From: Lachnospiraceae bacterium
GTDB taxonomy: Bacteria > Bacillota > Clostridia > Lachnospirales > Lachnospiraceae
DNA: 64,000 nucleotides
Direction: 5' to 3'
Assembly: GCA_017938315.1 (NCBI GenBank)
Contig: JAGBBV010000030.1
Coordinates: 62,001 to 126,000, forward strand
Positions 46,617-55,660 of the stretch are shown here, piece after piece; within the stretch, counting starts at the first letter, position 1; each line of letters begins with the position of its first letter. A program made the position numbers and the translations under genes. Under the pieces are notes generated by a model. It was not told the origin of the DNA. It saw only the letters and a program-made list of their open reading frames with translations, and searched no databases.

Positions 46617-47069
46617 GTGGATAAGAAAAAAAGAAAAAGAAGAATGTTATATGCTAGCGTAAGCATATGCGTATGCATATGTTTTTGTTTATTGATTAAA
46701 CATTACAATAATGATAGTAAAAATCAAATTGAGAGTCATCTCATTTTGGAAAAAGAGTATTTAGATAATAAATTTATTGAGGTATTAATTAGTACTGAAA
46801 ATGATTTAAAAAAATATAATGAACGATATGGAATTGATGAAGAAATACTGGCGGTTAATTTTGAAGAAGAAGTGGTATTTATGTGTAGTTTACATAGTGC
46901 TAAAGAATTTTATTATAAAGAAAAAAATACTCAAAAGAATGGATTAAAAGTGTTAGATATTATATTTAATAAAGATAAGGAAAATAAGCTGTATGTATAT
47001 GTTCTGAAAAAAGTTAATATCATTACATGGGAAGCGGCAGGAAATAATGTAGAACCATCATTTGCTTAA
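46617..47069 (+). CDS. Membrane-anchored exoprotein, array 2
   Basis: 150 aa, not recognised. Basic start (MDKKKRKRRM), Cys-rich TM helix ~12-27 (YASVSICVCICFCLLI), then ~120 residues. GTG start with AGGAGG six bases before it. Its last ~26 coding bases recur after the next gene at 47792-47817. Confidence 0.62.
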   Translation: MDKKKRKRRMLYASVSICVCICFCLLIKHYNNDSKNQIESHLILEKEYLDNKFIEVLISTENDLKKYNERYGIDEEILAVNFEEEVVFMCSLHSAKEFYYKEKNTQKNGLKVLDIIFNKDKENKLYVYVLKKVNIITWEAAGNNVEPSFA

Positions 47070-47118
47070 ATTGTAAATGTGTGAAACGGAGATATATTTA
47101 CATATGTGGATTACATTC

Positions 47119-47781
47119 ATGAGAAAAAATAAGACATATATACTTATGACAGTTATTTGCATCGGCATCATACTGGTGCTTTTTGCGCAAGACTTGCATA
47201 AAACTAAGGCTATTGGGAACATAGAGATAGAAAAAGAAGAATTGCAAAGAAAGTATGAAATGCTTCAAGCAGAACATACAAAATTAAATGATCAGCTTGA
47301 GGAAAAAGAAACATACAGTCAAGAACTGGAAAAAAAAATAAATTTCTGGGAGGAAAATAGACCAGAAGGATGGCAACCTTTTCACGGATGGTGGGTGGCA
47401 GATATTTATTATTTGCCAAACGATAGTACAGAGTATGAATGTCGGAAAGGAATAGAAATATACAATTATGTAATAAGAATGAGCGGAGATGATTTGACAG
47501 ATAAGCCGATATATAATGTTGCGGCGCGAATCAAAGGAGATATAGTAGAAAATATAAAAAATTTAGGTATTACGAATGAAAATTTATTAAACCTTTTACA
47601 AGCTGATTGTTACGCAGAAATTGACTTTAGCATGACATATGAATGGAATAGAAAGTTGCTTAGCAGAGAGGTTGATTTAATACAAAATGTAAAATATTAT
47701 CCGATTACTAACGATGTGATGATATGTGTGTCTGATAATGATGGAGGAAGAGTATATATCCTGAATCGGATTGGGTATTAG
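47119..47781 (+). CDS. Membrane-anchored coiled-coil exoprotein, family C copy 2
   Basis: 220 aa, near-identical to 44817. The match begins only ~11 bases before the ATG (GGATTACATTC), so the ribosome site of copy 1 is not copied; here translation may start upstream at 47104 or 47077 in frame. This places a duplication breakpoint next to the start codon. Confidence 0.68.
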   Translation: MRKNKTYILMTVICIGIILVLFAQDLHKTKAIGNIEIEKEELQRKYEMLQAEHTKLNDQLEEKETYSQELEKKINFWEENRPEGWQPFHGWWVADIYYLPNDSTEYECRKGIEIYNYVIRMSGDDLTDKPIYNVAARIKGDIVENIKNLGITNENLLNLLQADCYAEIDFSMTYEWNRKLLSREVDLIQNVKYYPITNDVMICVSDNDGGRVYILNRIGY

Positions 47782-47791
47782 GCGATGATTT

Positions 47792-47817
47792 ATTACATGG
47801 GAAGCAGCAGGATATAA
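47792..47817 (+). repeat. Direct repeat R2 (fragment of the 46617-type gene end)
   Basis: Matches 47022-47047 (ATTACATGGGAAGC with few changes after). The two copies flank family C copy 2, ~770 bases apart. Confidence 0.65.
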
Positions 47818-47864
47818 TAATAGACCCCTTTTTTGTTTTTAGACACGGTTTTTTGTTGTAAATA

Positions 47865-47894
47865 TTGACATTTATACATAAGCACGTGTAAGAT
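47865..47894 (+). promoter_or_regulatory. Candidate sigma-A promoter before lipoprotein gene
   Basis: TTGACA, 18 bases, TAAGAT. It lies ~70 bases upstream of the ECF-like motif. Confidence 0.45.
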
Positions 47895-47936
47895 GCATAG
47901 TGAAACTGAAAATTTTTGGAAAAATTTTTCAAATGA

Positions 47937-47964
47937 TGCAACCTTTTGTATATCTTAAAGGTAT
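47937..47964 (+). promoter_or_regulatory. ECF-like promoter 3, before lipoprotein gene
   Basis: TGCAACCTTTT, 12 bases, GGTAT; same 23-base geometry as at 34585 and 39844. Not next to an Rpn gene. Confidence 0.5.
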
Positions 47965-48005
47965 TAAAGGTAGAAACGCAAAAATACGATGAGAGGAAGA
48001 GGAAA

Positions 48006-49367
48006 ATGAAAAAGAAAATTGTTTTGTGTTTATTGCTCGGGATGTTAATGACAGCTTTGACAGGCTGCGATTCTGACAAGTTAATGGAAACATTTGCAGG
48101 CGCAGAGGAAGAGGAAGCCGGAGACGAGGACGAAGAAGAAGCCGAAGACGAGGACGAAGACAAAAAAGAGGCTAAGAAGAAAAAAGACAAAGACGAAGAA
48201 GATGCTGAAGCTGAAGAAGAAGCCGATGAAGAAGAGGAAACTGAGGATGAAGAAGAGGCTGATGAAAGCGAAAAGAAAAAAGAAAAGAAATCCAAGAAGA
48301 GCGACGGTCCTGTACTTGGTGGTGATGATGTAGAAGGATATGAAGGATTTGAATACCTTTATGAAGAACTTCTTATGACAGATACAGAAGAAAACGAAGA
48401 GACAGGCAAAAAGGAAAGAAAGAAACTTACCGTATATATTCCTGATGATGATTATGCAACAGCAAGCGGTGACTATGCATATGCAAACTCCATGGGAGTA
48501 AATTTCAGAGTCGAATTAGAACCTTATATCAGATATGACGAAGAAGACTACCTGCCGGAAGAAAATCTTGCATATCATCTTGAAAACCAGTATGATCCTT
48601 TCTACACAGCGGAATACAAGGACTTAGTAATTGGCGATGTGGAAGTTCTTGAGAATGATGCGGTTACAGCTATTGTAGAATATTGTGAATACAATGAATG
48701 GGATGAAGAATATTTCACAGTATTTACCACATATTATCTTGTTGAATTGGAAAATGGGGAAACCGTTCTTGTAACAGTAGAAATTGATGACTCAGAAACT
48801 ACCGGAAAGACAGACTTCCTTATAGAAGAGTTAGAACAGTTCTATCAGTTTGATATTGACTGGGATAAGGACAGAGCAGAACAGAAACGTACCAATTATG
48901 CAGCAAATGAAACAGAAAATACATATTCAACAGGTAGCTTTTTGTTTGAACTTCCTATGGGATGGAAAGAAGATACGGATATTTCTGACTATGAAACAAG
49001 AGTATATTCCCCTGACGGTGATATGGCATTCTCCGGTTGTATGGTTGCCATTGCAGAAGAATATTTAAGCTATGATGAAACTGTAGATTTACAGGCAGTT
49101 ATCGATGAATATTCCGAAGAGGAACTTGCGGCAGATATGGGAGCAGAAGTGACAGAATATGCAGCAGAAATTTGCGATACAGCTCTTGGCAAAGCTGCTA
49201 AGATTTCCTATGCGGTAGAAATGGATGGCGAAAGTGCACAGAGTGTTATTTATGTAATTGCTACAGATCATGATGTATATACATTCATGGCAATGCAGAC
49301 GGAAGGTGCAGAGGAAGACGCTATCGTGGTACTGGATGGCATTATAGCAACAGGCCAGATTAGATAA
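48006..49367 (+). CDS. Lipoprotein with acidic low-complexity linker
   Basis: 453 aa. Signal peptide with lipobox LTGC (Cys 21), then ~75 residues almost only of Glu, Asp, Lys and Ala (~33-108), then a domain not recognised; the last ~130 residues (from SFLFELPMGWKED) look like a PsbP/DUF1795-like fold. The linker may hold the domain away from the membrane. AGGAAGAGG precedes the ATG. It lies just before the ECF sigma gene, so it may be its target or sensor. Confidence 0.75.
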   Translation: MKKKIVLCLLLGMLMTALTGCDSDKLMETFAGAEEEEAGDEDEEEAEDEDEDKKEAKKKKDKDEEDAEAEEEADEEEETEDEEEADESEKKKEKKSKKSDGPVLGGDDVEGYEGFEYLYEELLMTDTEENEETGKKERKKLTVYIPDDDYATASGDYAYANSMGVNFRVELEPYIRYDEEDYLPEENLAYHLENQYDPFYTAEYKDLVIGDVEVLENDAVTAIVEYCEYNEWDEEYFTVFTTYYLVELENGETVLVTVEIDDSETTGKTDFLIEELEQFYQFDIDWDKDRAEQKRTNYAANETENTYSTGSFLFELPMGWKEDTDISDYETRVYSPDGDMAFSGCMVAIAEEYLSYDETVDLQAVIDEYSEEELAADMGAEVTEYAAEICDTALGKAAKISYAVEMDGESAQSVIYVIATDHDVYTFMAMQTEGAEEDAIVVLDGIIATGQIR

Positions 49368-49458
49368 TTATATATCCTCTATGGAAAAATAATGCAAAGA
49401 TTCCCTTCATAAGGTATAATGAGAAAAGGTAACTTGATGCCGAGTGGGGGAACCAAAG

Positions 49459-49965
49459 ATGAGTGAGAATAAAAAACAAATTACTGCGGAGGAGGCAATT
49501 GACCGGTATGCTGATATGGTGTACAGGCTTGCTCTCCTTCGGGTAAAAAATCAGACAGATGCAGAGGATATCTTTCAGGAAGTATTTATCCGTTTGGTGA
49601 AACATATAGACAAGCTTCAAAGCTGGGATCACGTGAAAGCATGGTTGATTACAGTGACTACCAACTGTGCCAAAAAACATTTTGAGCAGTATTGGAATAA
49701 GAACGTATCCTGCATGGAAGACACACAAGAAATTCAGGTGGTGGAGACCGGTTATGAGTCGGCAGAAGGAGACGGAACTGTTTTGACGGCAGTAAAGAGT
49801 CTGCCGGAAAAATACCGGATTGCTATACACCTGTTTTATTTTGAAGAATTATCTGTTACAGAGATAGCAAAAGCTACAAAACAAAAGGAAAGTACAGTGA
49901 AATCGCAGCTTTTTAGGGCGAGGGAAATGCTAAAAGAGATGCTGGAAGGAGAGGTCTTTTTATGA
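49459..49965 (+). CDS. ECF-type RNA polymerase sigma factor
   Basis: 168 aa. Region 2 with MVYRLALLRVKNQTDAEDIF, region 4 with FEELSVTEIAKATKQKESTV, no sigma 1.1 or region 3, as in ECF factors. The stop overlaps the next start (ATGA), typical for sigma/anti-sigma pairs. A promoter-like GGTATAAT is at 49413 but with a shorter spacing than in the three ECF-like motifs. Start at 49459 follows GGGGGAA. Confidence 0.9.
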   Translation: MSENKKQITAEEAIDRYADMVYRLALLRVKNQTDAEDIFQEVFIRLVKHIDKLQSWDHVKAWLITVTTNCAKKHFEQYWNKNVSCMEDTQEIQVVETGYESAEGDGTVLTAVKSLPEKYRIAIHLFYFEELSVTEIAKATKQKESTVKSQLFRAREMLKEMLEGEVFL

Positions 49966-50474
49966 AAGAACAATATCAAAAAGAAGTATCACAGATACAT
50001 GTTCCGGATGAATTGTTAATCAGAACAAAACAGGCAATGAAAGAAGAGATGCGCCTTCAGAAAGAAAAAAAGAAAGCAAAAATCCTTTCCTTTCGTGCTT
50101 TATCCGTAGCGGCAGCGGTTCTTGTTTTGATGATTATATATCCTGTTGCTGCCCCACACTTAAACTTGAACGTAAAGCAGGAAGAGAAAAAGCCTCAGAT
50201 ACAGCTTTCAGAGCATGAGCCGGGAATTATTTCCATAGAAAAAAATCCGATTGTAAATCAATCGAAGTTGACAAAAGAAGCAGTAGATAAAATGCCGCCG
50301 GAATTTAAAGACGGAGAAGAAATCGTGATAAACGATACCACAGTTATTTTGTATAAAGATGCAGCAAGCGGCTGTTTTAAGGCGTACTGCGAAACAAAAG
50401 AGGGAGCTATGGTTTACAGCTCCGATAGAACAGATAAAGAGGAATTGATAGAACTTTTAGAGGACATTTTGTAA
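49962..50474 (+). CDS. Probable anti-sigma factor (membrane protein)
   Basis: 170 aa. Cytoplasmic N-terminus (~1-42) with basic-acidic helices, one TM helix (~45-62), outside C-terminus ~105 residues (EEIVINDTTVILYKDAASG). Layout and the 4-base overlap with the sigma gene point to an anti-sigma factor, possibly of the DUF4367/DUF4179-like kind; no zinc motif HxxxCxxC is seen. Confidence 0.72.
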   Translation: MKEQYQKEVSQIHVPDELLIRTKQAMKEEMRLQKEKKKAKILSFRALSVAAAVLVLMIIYPVAAPHLNLNVKQEEKKPQIQLSEHEPGIISIEKNPIVNQSKLTKEAVDKMPPEFKDGEEIVINDTTVILYKDAASGCFKAYCETKEGAMVYSSDRTDKEELIELLEDIL

Positions 50475-50486
50475 AAAGGGAAAAAC

Positions 50487-53123
50487 ATGAGATTCGAAAA
50501 TGACTATATACGGATTATTATAGAAAAAAAAGAACTTACCATAGAGAAAAAAGAAGAACTGGGAATAAAGTGGAAGCGGCGTCGTCCGGCTATGCTAATT
50601 GCGTTGTTGCTTGTCGTTGCCATTATCGGCTCAGTGATTTTTAACAGAGTACAAAACAGAAAAGAGGAAGTGCAGCAGGCACAGGTATCAGTAGGAACTG
50701 TTTCAAAGAATGTAAACCCTGCTACAGAGCCTGACGGACAGGAAAGCGATGAGGCGATTCCTGTTGAAAGTGAAGAAGAGTATGGAAAGATAGAAGGGGA
50801 GTACATTACTACTGAGAAACTGGCAGCAGGGCTGCATGAAAAATATGCTGACAGAAATTTATACAATTATACCCTTGTGGAACCCATAGAAGATGTTGCC
50901 AGAACCCAGCAGATTACATTTGAACTGGGATATGATGTGGCCGATTTGGGGATTGAGTATTGGACAGAAGTGTTTGCCCTTTATGAAGACCCGGCATTGA
51001 CACAGTCATTGGGATGCAAATTTTCTTTTGACACAGAGACCAAAACCTTTATCATGGGTCCCTCAGAAACGGAAAGCCCCTGTGAAATCAGTCTCATAGG
51101 CTTGGATGTGGAGACGGTTTCCAGATATCCCCATAATTTACATCATTTATTTCATAATGGTGCAGGAACCAGTTGGGGAAATTTAGGAACTGCATATCTG
51201 GCATCTTACCGGGATAAAGAAACGGGTGAGCTACTTGAAAAGCCGGAAGTGAGCATTGTTACTTTTTCCGGAGAAATAGAAGATACCCCCAAACTGAATT
51301 ATAGTATCACAGAGGATGGAAGGCCCAATTTCTATTGGAATGAGGTGGAAGGTGCCGATGAATACATGGTGTGCCGTACTTCCAGAACAAATGAAACCGG
51401 GTATAGAAGTATGCAGGTGCTTGGCATCACGGATGAATTGTCATGGACTACAGAGCCTGCAGACTTTAACTCTTGGACCACCACCAATACACATTTCAAA
51501 ACCTTTACAATTTCTCAGGATGATTGGAACAATGAATCTAACTATGAGGATTATCTGGAAGAATATGGGGAGCCTGACATTCCATACTATCCGGAAGGGG
51601 AATATACGACTTACAATGGAATTTGTGTCATTGCCGTAAACCAGGAAGGCACTTCCATGATTAGCAATGTGTATACCAATGAAGAACTGGCACCGAACCT
51701 TCCCTATGCACCGGCAAACTATACAAGGAGAAAAAATGGAATTGTAAATTCCTTCAGTACTTATGAATCCGTAGAACAGTGGCCGGTATATGACTATGTA
51801 ACCATGTGCGACGGGTATATGGTTTCAAAACTGGTAGAGTATGATACGGAGAAAGGTTATATCCAAAACGAACGTTTTATGATCTTGGACGAGGAAACGG
51901 GAGAGGTTGTAGGAGGCGAGACAGTGCCCTGCCTGCATGTTCCCTATCATGTACAGGGAACCCCCTTTTACTATGAATTTACCATTTCGGACTATGACGA
52001 GGCAAAGTTTGAAGAGGATATGGCATTTTTGGCTGAAAGACAAGCAGCCCTTACCAGAAAATCCGGTGACGTGGCGCCTGAGTTTGCCCTTCAATTTGCT
52101 GTGCCTGATAAATCCGGTATTCAGGAAATCCGCAAGGTGGACACAGAGGTTTTCGCAAACAGTGCTCTATCGGAATACCTTGCAACCAACATGCTGGGCG
52201 GTGCTTCGGTTATCGAACTGGATGACTTCCCGGAGGCAAGGGATACCAGAGTTCTCGATGATGCATTCTTAGAAGCCTATTACCAGAATCCCTTGATTTT
52301 AGGAATTAAAGGCTACAGAATAAGTAAAAACGGTGAGAAAATCAGGATTGTCTATGAAGAAAATCTGGAGGATCAGGCAGAGAAACAGGAAAAAATCCGG
52401 AATAAGGTAGAAGAAATTATTGCAGAAATTATTACCGACGATATGACGGACCGTGAAAAGGAATTGGCTATTAACCAGTACCTTTGTGATACAGTGGTTT
52501 ACGATTACGATGCCCTTGACAATGCGGCAGAGCATGACTATCAATATACGGATGATGAATTTAAGGATTCCTTTACAGCCTATGGAGCGTTAATTGACGG
52601 AAAATGCGTATGCGCAGGTTATTCTGCAGCGTTCCAGCTCCTTGCAAGAGCGGCAGGCCTGGAAGCCATTGTGGTAACCGGTAACCTGGACGGTAGCCTT
52701 GCCCATGCATGGAATAAGGTGAAAATTGACGGTGAGTGGCACATTGTGGATTCTACCAACAACGATAATGAATATTTCTTTAATGCACTAATGAATGTAC
52801 CTGCAGCGGTAGGAGACAGAATTCTGGTAGAGAATAAAGACTTCCTTATGGATGCAGTGCTCTCTGAATATACCGGTGACAGTGAAAAAAATGAGTATTA
52901 TCACATAACGGACAATTATTTCCCGGTTCAGGAGGTTGCGGAAATTCTGGCAGATGAGCTTTTAGAGAATAAAACAGCCACCGTGCGTACAGACTATGAG
53001 TTAGATGACGAGGACTTTTATGAGATTACCGATGCGGTTTATGACATCATGGGAGATGAGGTGCAGCTGTACGGATATTATTGGCTTGGAGTTATTTATT
53101 TGACAACGGAAGAAATGAATTAA
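50487..53123 (+). CDS. Membrane-anchored transglutaminase-like protein
   Basis: 878 aa. TM helix ~35-52, long outside region with no clear domain (~100-640), then a transglutaminase-like domain: GKCVCAGYSAAF (Cys), LAHAWNKVKIDGEWHIVDST (His and Asp), so the triad is present. Tyr/Asp-rich. 12 bases after the anti-sigma gene, so cotranscribed. It may cross-link or cut surface proteins or peptidoglycan under envelope stress. Confidence 0.82.
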   Translation: MRFENDYIRIIIEKKELTIEKKEELGIKWKRRRPAMLIALLLVVAIIGSVIFNRVQNRKEEVQQAQVSVGTVSKNVNPATEPDGQESDEAIPVESEEEYGKIEGEYITTEKLAAGLHEKYADRNLYNYTLVEPIEDVARTQQITFELGYDVADLGIEYWTEVFALYEDPALTQSLGCKFSFDTETKTFIMGPSETESPCEISLIGLDVETVSRYPHNLHHLFHNGAGTSWGNLGTAYLASYRDKETGELLEKPEVSIVTFSGEIEDTPKLNYSITEDGRPNFYWNEVEGADEYMVCRTSRTNETGYRSMQVLGITDELSWTTEPADFNSWTTTNTHFKTFTISQDDWNNESNYEDYLEEYGEPDIPYYPEGEYTTYNGICVIAVNQEGTSMISNVYTNEELAPNLPYAPANYTRRKNGIVNSFSTYESVEQWPVYDYVTMCDGYMVSKLVEYDTEKGYIQNERFMILDEETGEVVGGETVPCLHVPYHVQGTPFYYEFTISDYDEAKFEEDMAFLAERQAALTRKSGDVAPEFALQFAVPDKSGIQEIRKVDTEVFANSALSEYLATNMLGGASVIELDDFPEARDTRVLDDAFLEAYYQNPLILGIKGYRISKNGEKIRIVYEENLEDQAEKQEKIRNKVEEIIAEIITDDMTDREKELAINQYLCDTVVYDYDALDNAAEHDYQYTDDEFKDSFTAYGALIDGKCVCAGYSAAFQLLARAAGLEAIVVTGNLDGSLAHAWNKVKIDGEWHIVDSTNNDNEYFFNALMNVPAAVGDRILVENKDFLMDAVLSEYTGDSEKNEYYHITDNYFPVQEVAEILADELLENKTATVRTDYELDDEDFYEITDAVYDIMGDEVQLYGYYWLGVIYLTTEEMN

Positions 53124-53127
53124 CAGA

Positions 53128-53161
53128 TAAGGACTGCCGTATGACAGTCCTTAGCCTTTTT
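53128..53161 (+). terminator. Terminator after transglutaminase gene
   Basis: TAAGGACTG / CAGTCCTTA with short loop and CCTTTTT. Confidence 0.75.
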
Positions 53162-53205
53162 AAGAAAAGTTTTAGAGATTAAAGAAGAAATTCATAATTA
53201 TCTTA

Positions 53206-53234
53206 TTGATTTATGTTTTTTTTATCTCTATAAT
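53206..53234 (+). promoter_or_regulatory. Promoter for ftsH
   Basis: TTGATT, 17 bases (mostly T), TATAAT. Confidence 0.6.
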
Positions 53235-53282
53235 CAATTATAAAGTTTATTTATGAGAACATGGAGAAAGTATAGAGTTATT

Positions 53283-55583
53283 ATGAGTGAAAATAATTTA
53301 AATCAGTACGAACCCGGTTCCGGCAGCGGAAATAAAGGCCCCGGAAATAATGGTGGAAATAATTCCGGAAGCGGCGGGCAGAATGGAAGAGACCCTAAGA
53401 AACAGAGTATTATTCTCTTTCTGATTGCATCCTTAATTACGCTTCTTCTAATGAGCAGTTTTATGAAGCTCTTTACCGGTGAAACTGAGAAAGAAATCGA
53501 ATATAATGAGTTTATTTCCATGCTGGAAGAGGGAAAAGTGGAATCTGTGGAAATCGCTTCTGATCGCATTTGGATAACTCCCGTTGTGGAAGAAAAAAAG
53601 CCTAATATGGCAATGTTTATTTACGGCGGTATGCCCTCTGTTACTTATTTTACAGGTAAAATAGAAGAAGACGATACTTTGACGGCAAGACTCCTAGAGC
53701 ATGAGGTGCCGGTGAAGGGACAGGTGGCAGACAGCTCCAGCGTGATTATCAGCTTTTTACTTACTTATGTGGTGCCCATTTTACTGATGTGGGTACTCCT
53801 TAGCTTTTTATTTAGAAAAATGTCCAAAGGCGGCGGCCCTATGGGTGTTGGAAAGAGCAATGCCAAGGTCTACGTGCAGAAGGAAACAGGCATATCCTTT
53901 AAGGATGTGGCAGGTGAGGATGAGGCGAAGGAATCCTTACAGGAAGTAGTAGATTTCCTTCACAATCCCGGAAAGTATGCCAAGATTGGTGCGAAGCTTC
54001 CCAAGGGAGCACTTCTTGTGGGACCTCCCGGTACCGGTAAGACACTTCTTGCCAAGGCGGTTGCAGGAGAGGCAAAGGTACCTTTCTTTTCCCTGTCCGG
54101 TTCCGACTTTATTGAGCTGTATGTAGGTGTGGGTGCATCCCGTGTAAGGGATTTGTTTAAGGAAGCAACCAAGAATGCACCTTGTATTATATTTATTGAT
54201 GAAATTGATGCCATCGGAAGAAGCCGTGACAATAAATACGGTGGCGGTAACGAAGAGCGTGAACAGACATTAAATCAGCTGTTGTCGGAAATGGATGGCT
54301 TTGATACCTCCAAAGGTATTTTGGTGCTCGGTGCCACCAACCGTCCCGAGATTTTGGACAAAGCACTTCTTCGTCCCGGCCGTTTTGACAGAAGAATTAT
54401 TGTAGATAAGCCGGACTTAAAAGGCCGTGTGGAAATCCTGAAAGTGCATGCTAAAGATGTACATTTGGATGAAAGCGTGGATTTGGATGCCATTGCACTT
54501 GCCACCAGCGGTGCCGTAGGTGCAGATCTTGCCAATATGATTAATGAAGCTGCCATCAATGCAGTACAGCACGGCAGAGAATACGTGACCCAGAAGGATT
54601 TATTTGATGCTGTTGAACAGGTGCTTGTTGGTAAGGAAAAGAAAGACCGCATCATGAGTCAGGAAGAACGTAAGATTGTTTCTTACCATGAAGTGGGTCA
54701 TGCGTTAATCAGTGCACTTCAAAAGAACTCTGAACCGGTGCAGAAGATTACCATTGTGCCCAGAACTATGGGAGCCCTTGGCTATGTAATGCATGTACCT
54801 GAGGAAGAGAAGTATTTGCAGACAGAAGCAGAACTGCATGACAGGCTGGTAAGCCTCCTTGGGGGACGTGCCGCAGAAGAGATTGTTTTCGGCAATGTGA
54901 CAACCGGTGCAGCCAACGATATAGAACAGGCTACCAACATTGTTACCAATATGATTACCCGCTTTGGTATGAGTAAACGCTTTGGACTCATGGGTCTTGC
55001 TACCATCGAAAGCGAATATTTGGGAGGCGGTGCGAGACTGACCTGCAGTGACAGAACCGCAGCCGATGTAGATACGGAAGTGATGGAGATGCTGAAAGCA
55101 TGCTATGACGAAGCCAAAGAACTTCTTTCCGGCAACCGCGAACTGATGGATAAACTGGCAGCATATCTGATTGAAAAAGAAACCATCAGCGGCAAGGAAT
55201 TTATGAAGATTTACCGTGCGGAAAAGGGAATTCCTGAGCCCGAGGAAGAGGAAAAAGATAAAGATAAAGAGCAGGCAGAGACTTCCGGCAGTGATAAGAC
55301 TGAAGTGTCAGGCGACGAACAGACTGAAGCATCGGACGCTGGGCAGACAGAGGCATCGGGTAGTGAAGCGACGGAAGCCGGTGCCACGAGAGATGACTTT
55401 TTTAAGGAAGATGTATGGGGAAACTTTGAGACAAACCTTTCCTCTGAAAAGGAAAAATTAGCACAGAACCTGCAGCAAAGTGTAGAGTCTGAGCAGACCG
55501 CGGAAGTTTCCGATAATTCAAATGCGGCGGATGATGATACGCGTCCTACCGGACTCTTCTCCGGAGCACGCTCCGATATTTAA
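53283..55583 (+). CDS. ftsH: ATP-dependent zinc metalloprotease FtsH
   Basis: Membrane AAA+ protease for quality control, 766 aa. Gly/Asn-rich start, TM ~38-56, outside domain, second TM ~152-172, AAA domain with GPPGTGKT and IIFIDEIDAIG, then the zinc site HEVGH and later acidic ligand. The last ~115 residues are an acidic, repetitive tail (several SGxExTEA units), longer than usual. The start at 53283 gives the usual FtsH beginning; ATG at 53253 adds ten basic residues and neither has a strong ribosome site. Confidence 0.93.
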   Translation: MSENNLNQYEPGSGSGNKGPGNNGGNNSGSGGQNGRDPKKQSIILFLIASLITLLLMSSFMKLFTGETEKEIEYNEFISMLEEGKVESVEIASDRIWITPVVEEKKPNMAMFIYGGMPSVTYFTGKIEEDDTLTARLLEHEVPVKGQVADSSSVIISFLLTYVVPILLMWVLLSFLFRKMSKGGGPMGVGKSNAKVYVQKETGISFKDVAGEDEAKESLQEVVDFLHNPGKYAKIGAKLPKGALLVGPPGTGKTLLAKAVAGEAKVPFFSLSGSDFIELYVGVGASRVRDLFKEATKNAPCIIFIDEIDAIGRSRDNKYGGGNEEREQTLNQLLSEMDGFDTSKGILVLGATNRPEILDKALLRPGRFDRRIIVDKPDLKGRVEILKVHAKDVHLDESVDLDAIALATSGAVGADLANMINEAAINAVQHGREYVTQKDLFDAVEQVLVGKEKKDRIMSQEERKIVSYHEVGHALISALQKNSEPVQKITIVPRTMGALGYVMHVPEEEKYLQTEAELHDRLVSLLGGRAAEEIVFGNVTTGAANDIEQATNIVTNMITRFGMSKRFGLMGLATIESEYLGGGARLTCSDRTAADVDTEVMEMLKACYDEAKELLSGNRELMDKLAAYLIEKETISGKEFMKIYRAEKGIPEPEEEEKDKDKEQAETSGSDKTEVSGDEQTEASDAGQTEASGSEATEAGATRDDFFKEDVWGNFETNLSSEKEKLAQNLQQSVESEQTAEVSDNSNAADDDTRPTGLFSGARSDI

Positions 55584-55594
55584 AACAATACAAT

Positions 55595-55631
55595 AAAAAG
55601 GATTCTTACTATTACATAAGAATCCTTTTTT
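55595..55631 (+). terminator. Terminator after ftsH
   Basis: AAAAAGGATTCTTA / TAAGAATCCTTTTT, 14-bp stem with T-run. Confidence 0.85.
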
Positions 55632-55660
55632 CATACGTAATGATTTTGTTAACCTTGCGT

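Noticed and set aside
47708..48295. Ser-rich minus-strand reading frame of 195 aa
   Set aside because: It is the reverse complement of the Glu/Asp/Lys linker of the lipoprotein and has no start signal.
49393..49417. TGCAAA...GGTAT before the ECF sigma gene
   Set aside because: Boxes are only 20 bases apart instead of 23 and the -35 is not TGCAAC; not counted as a fourth motif.
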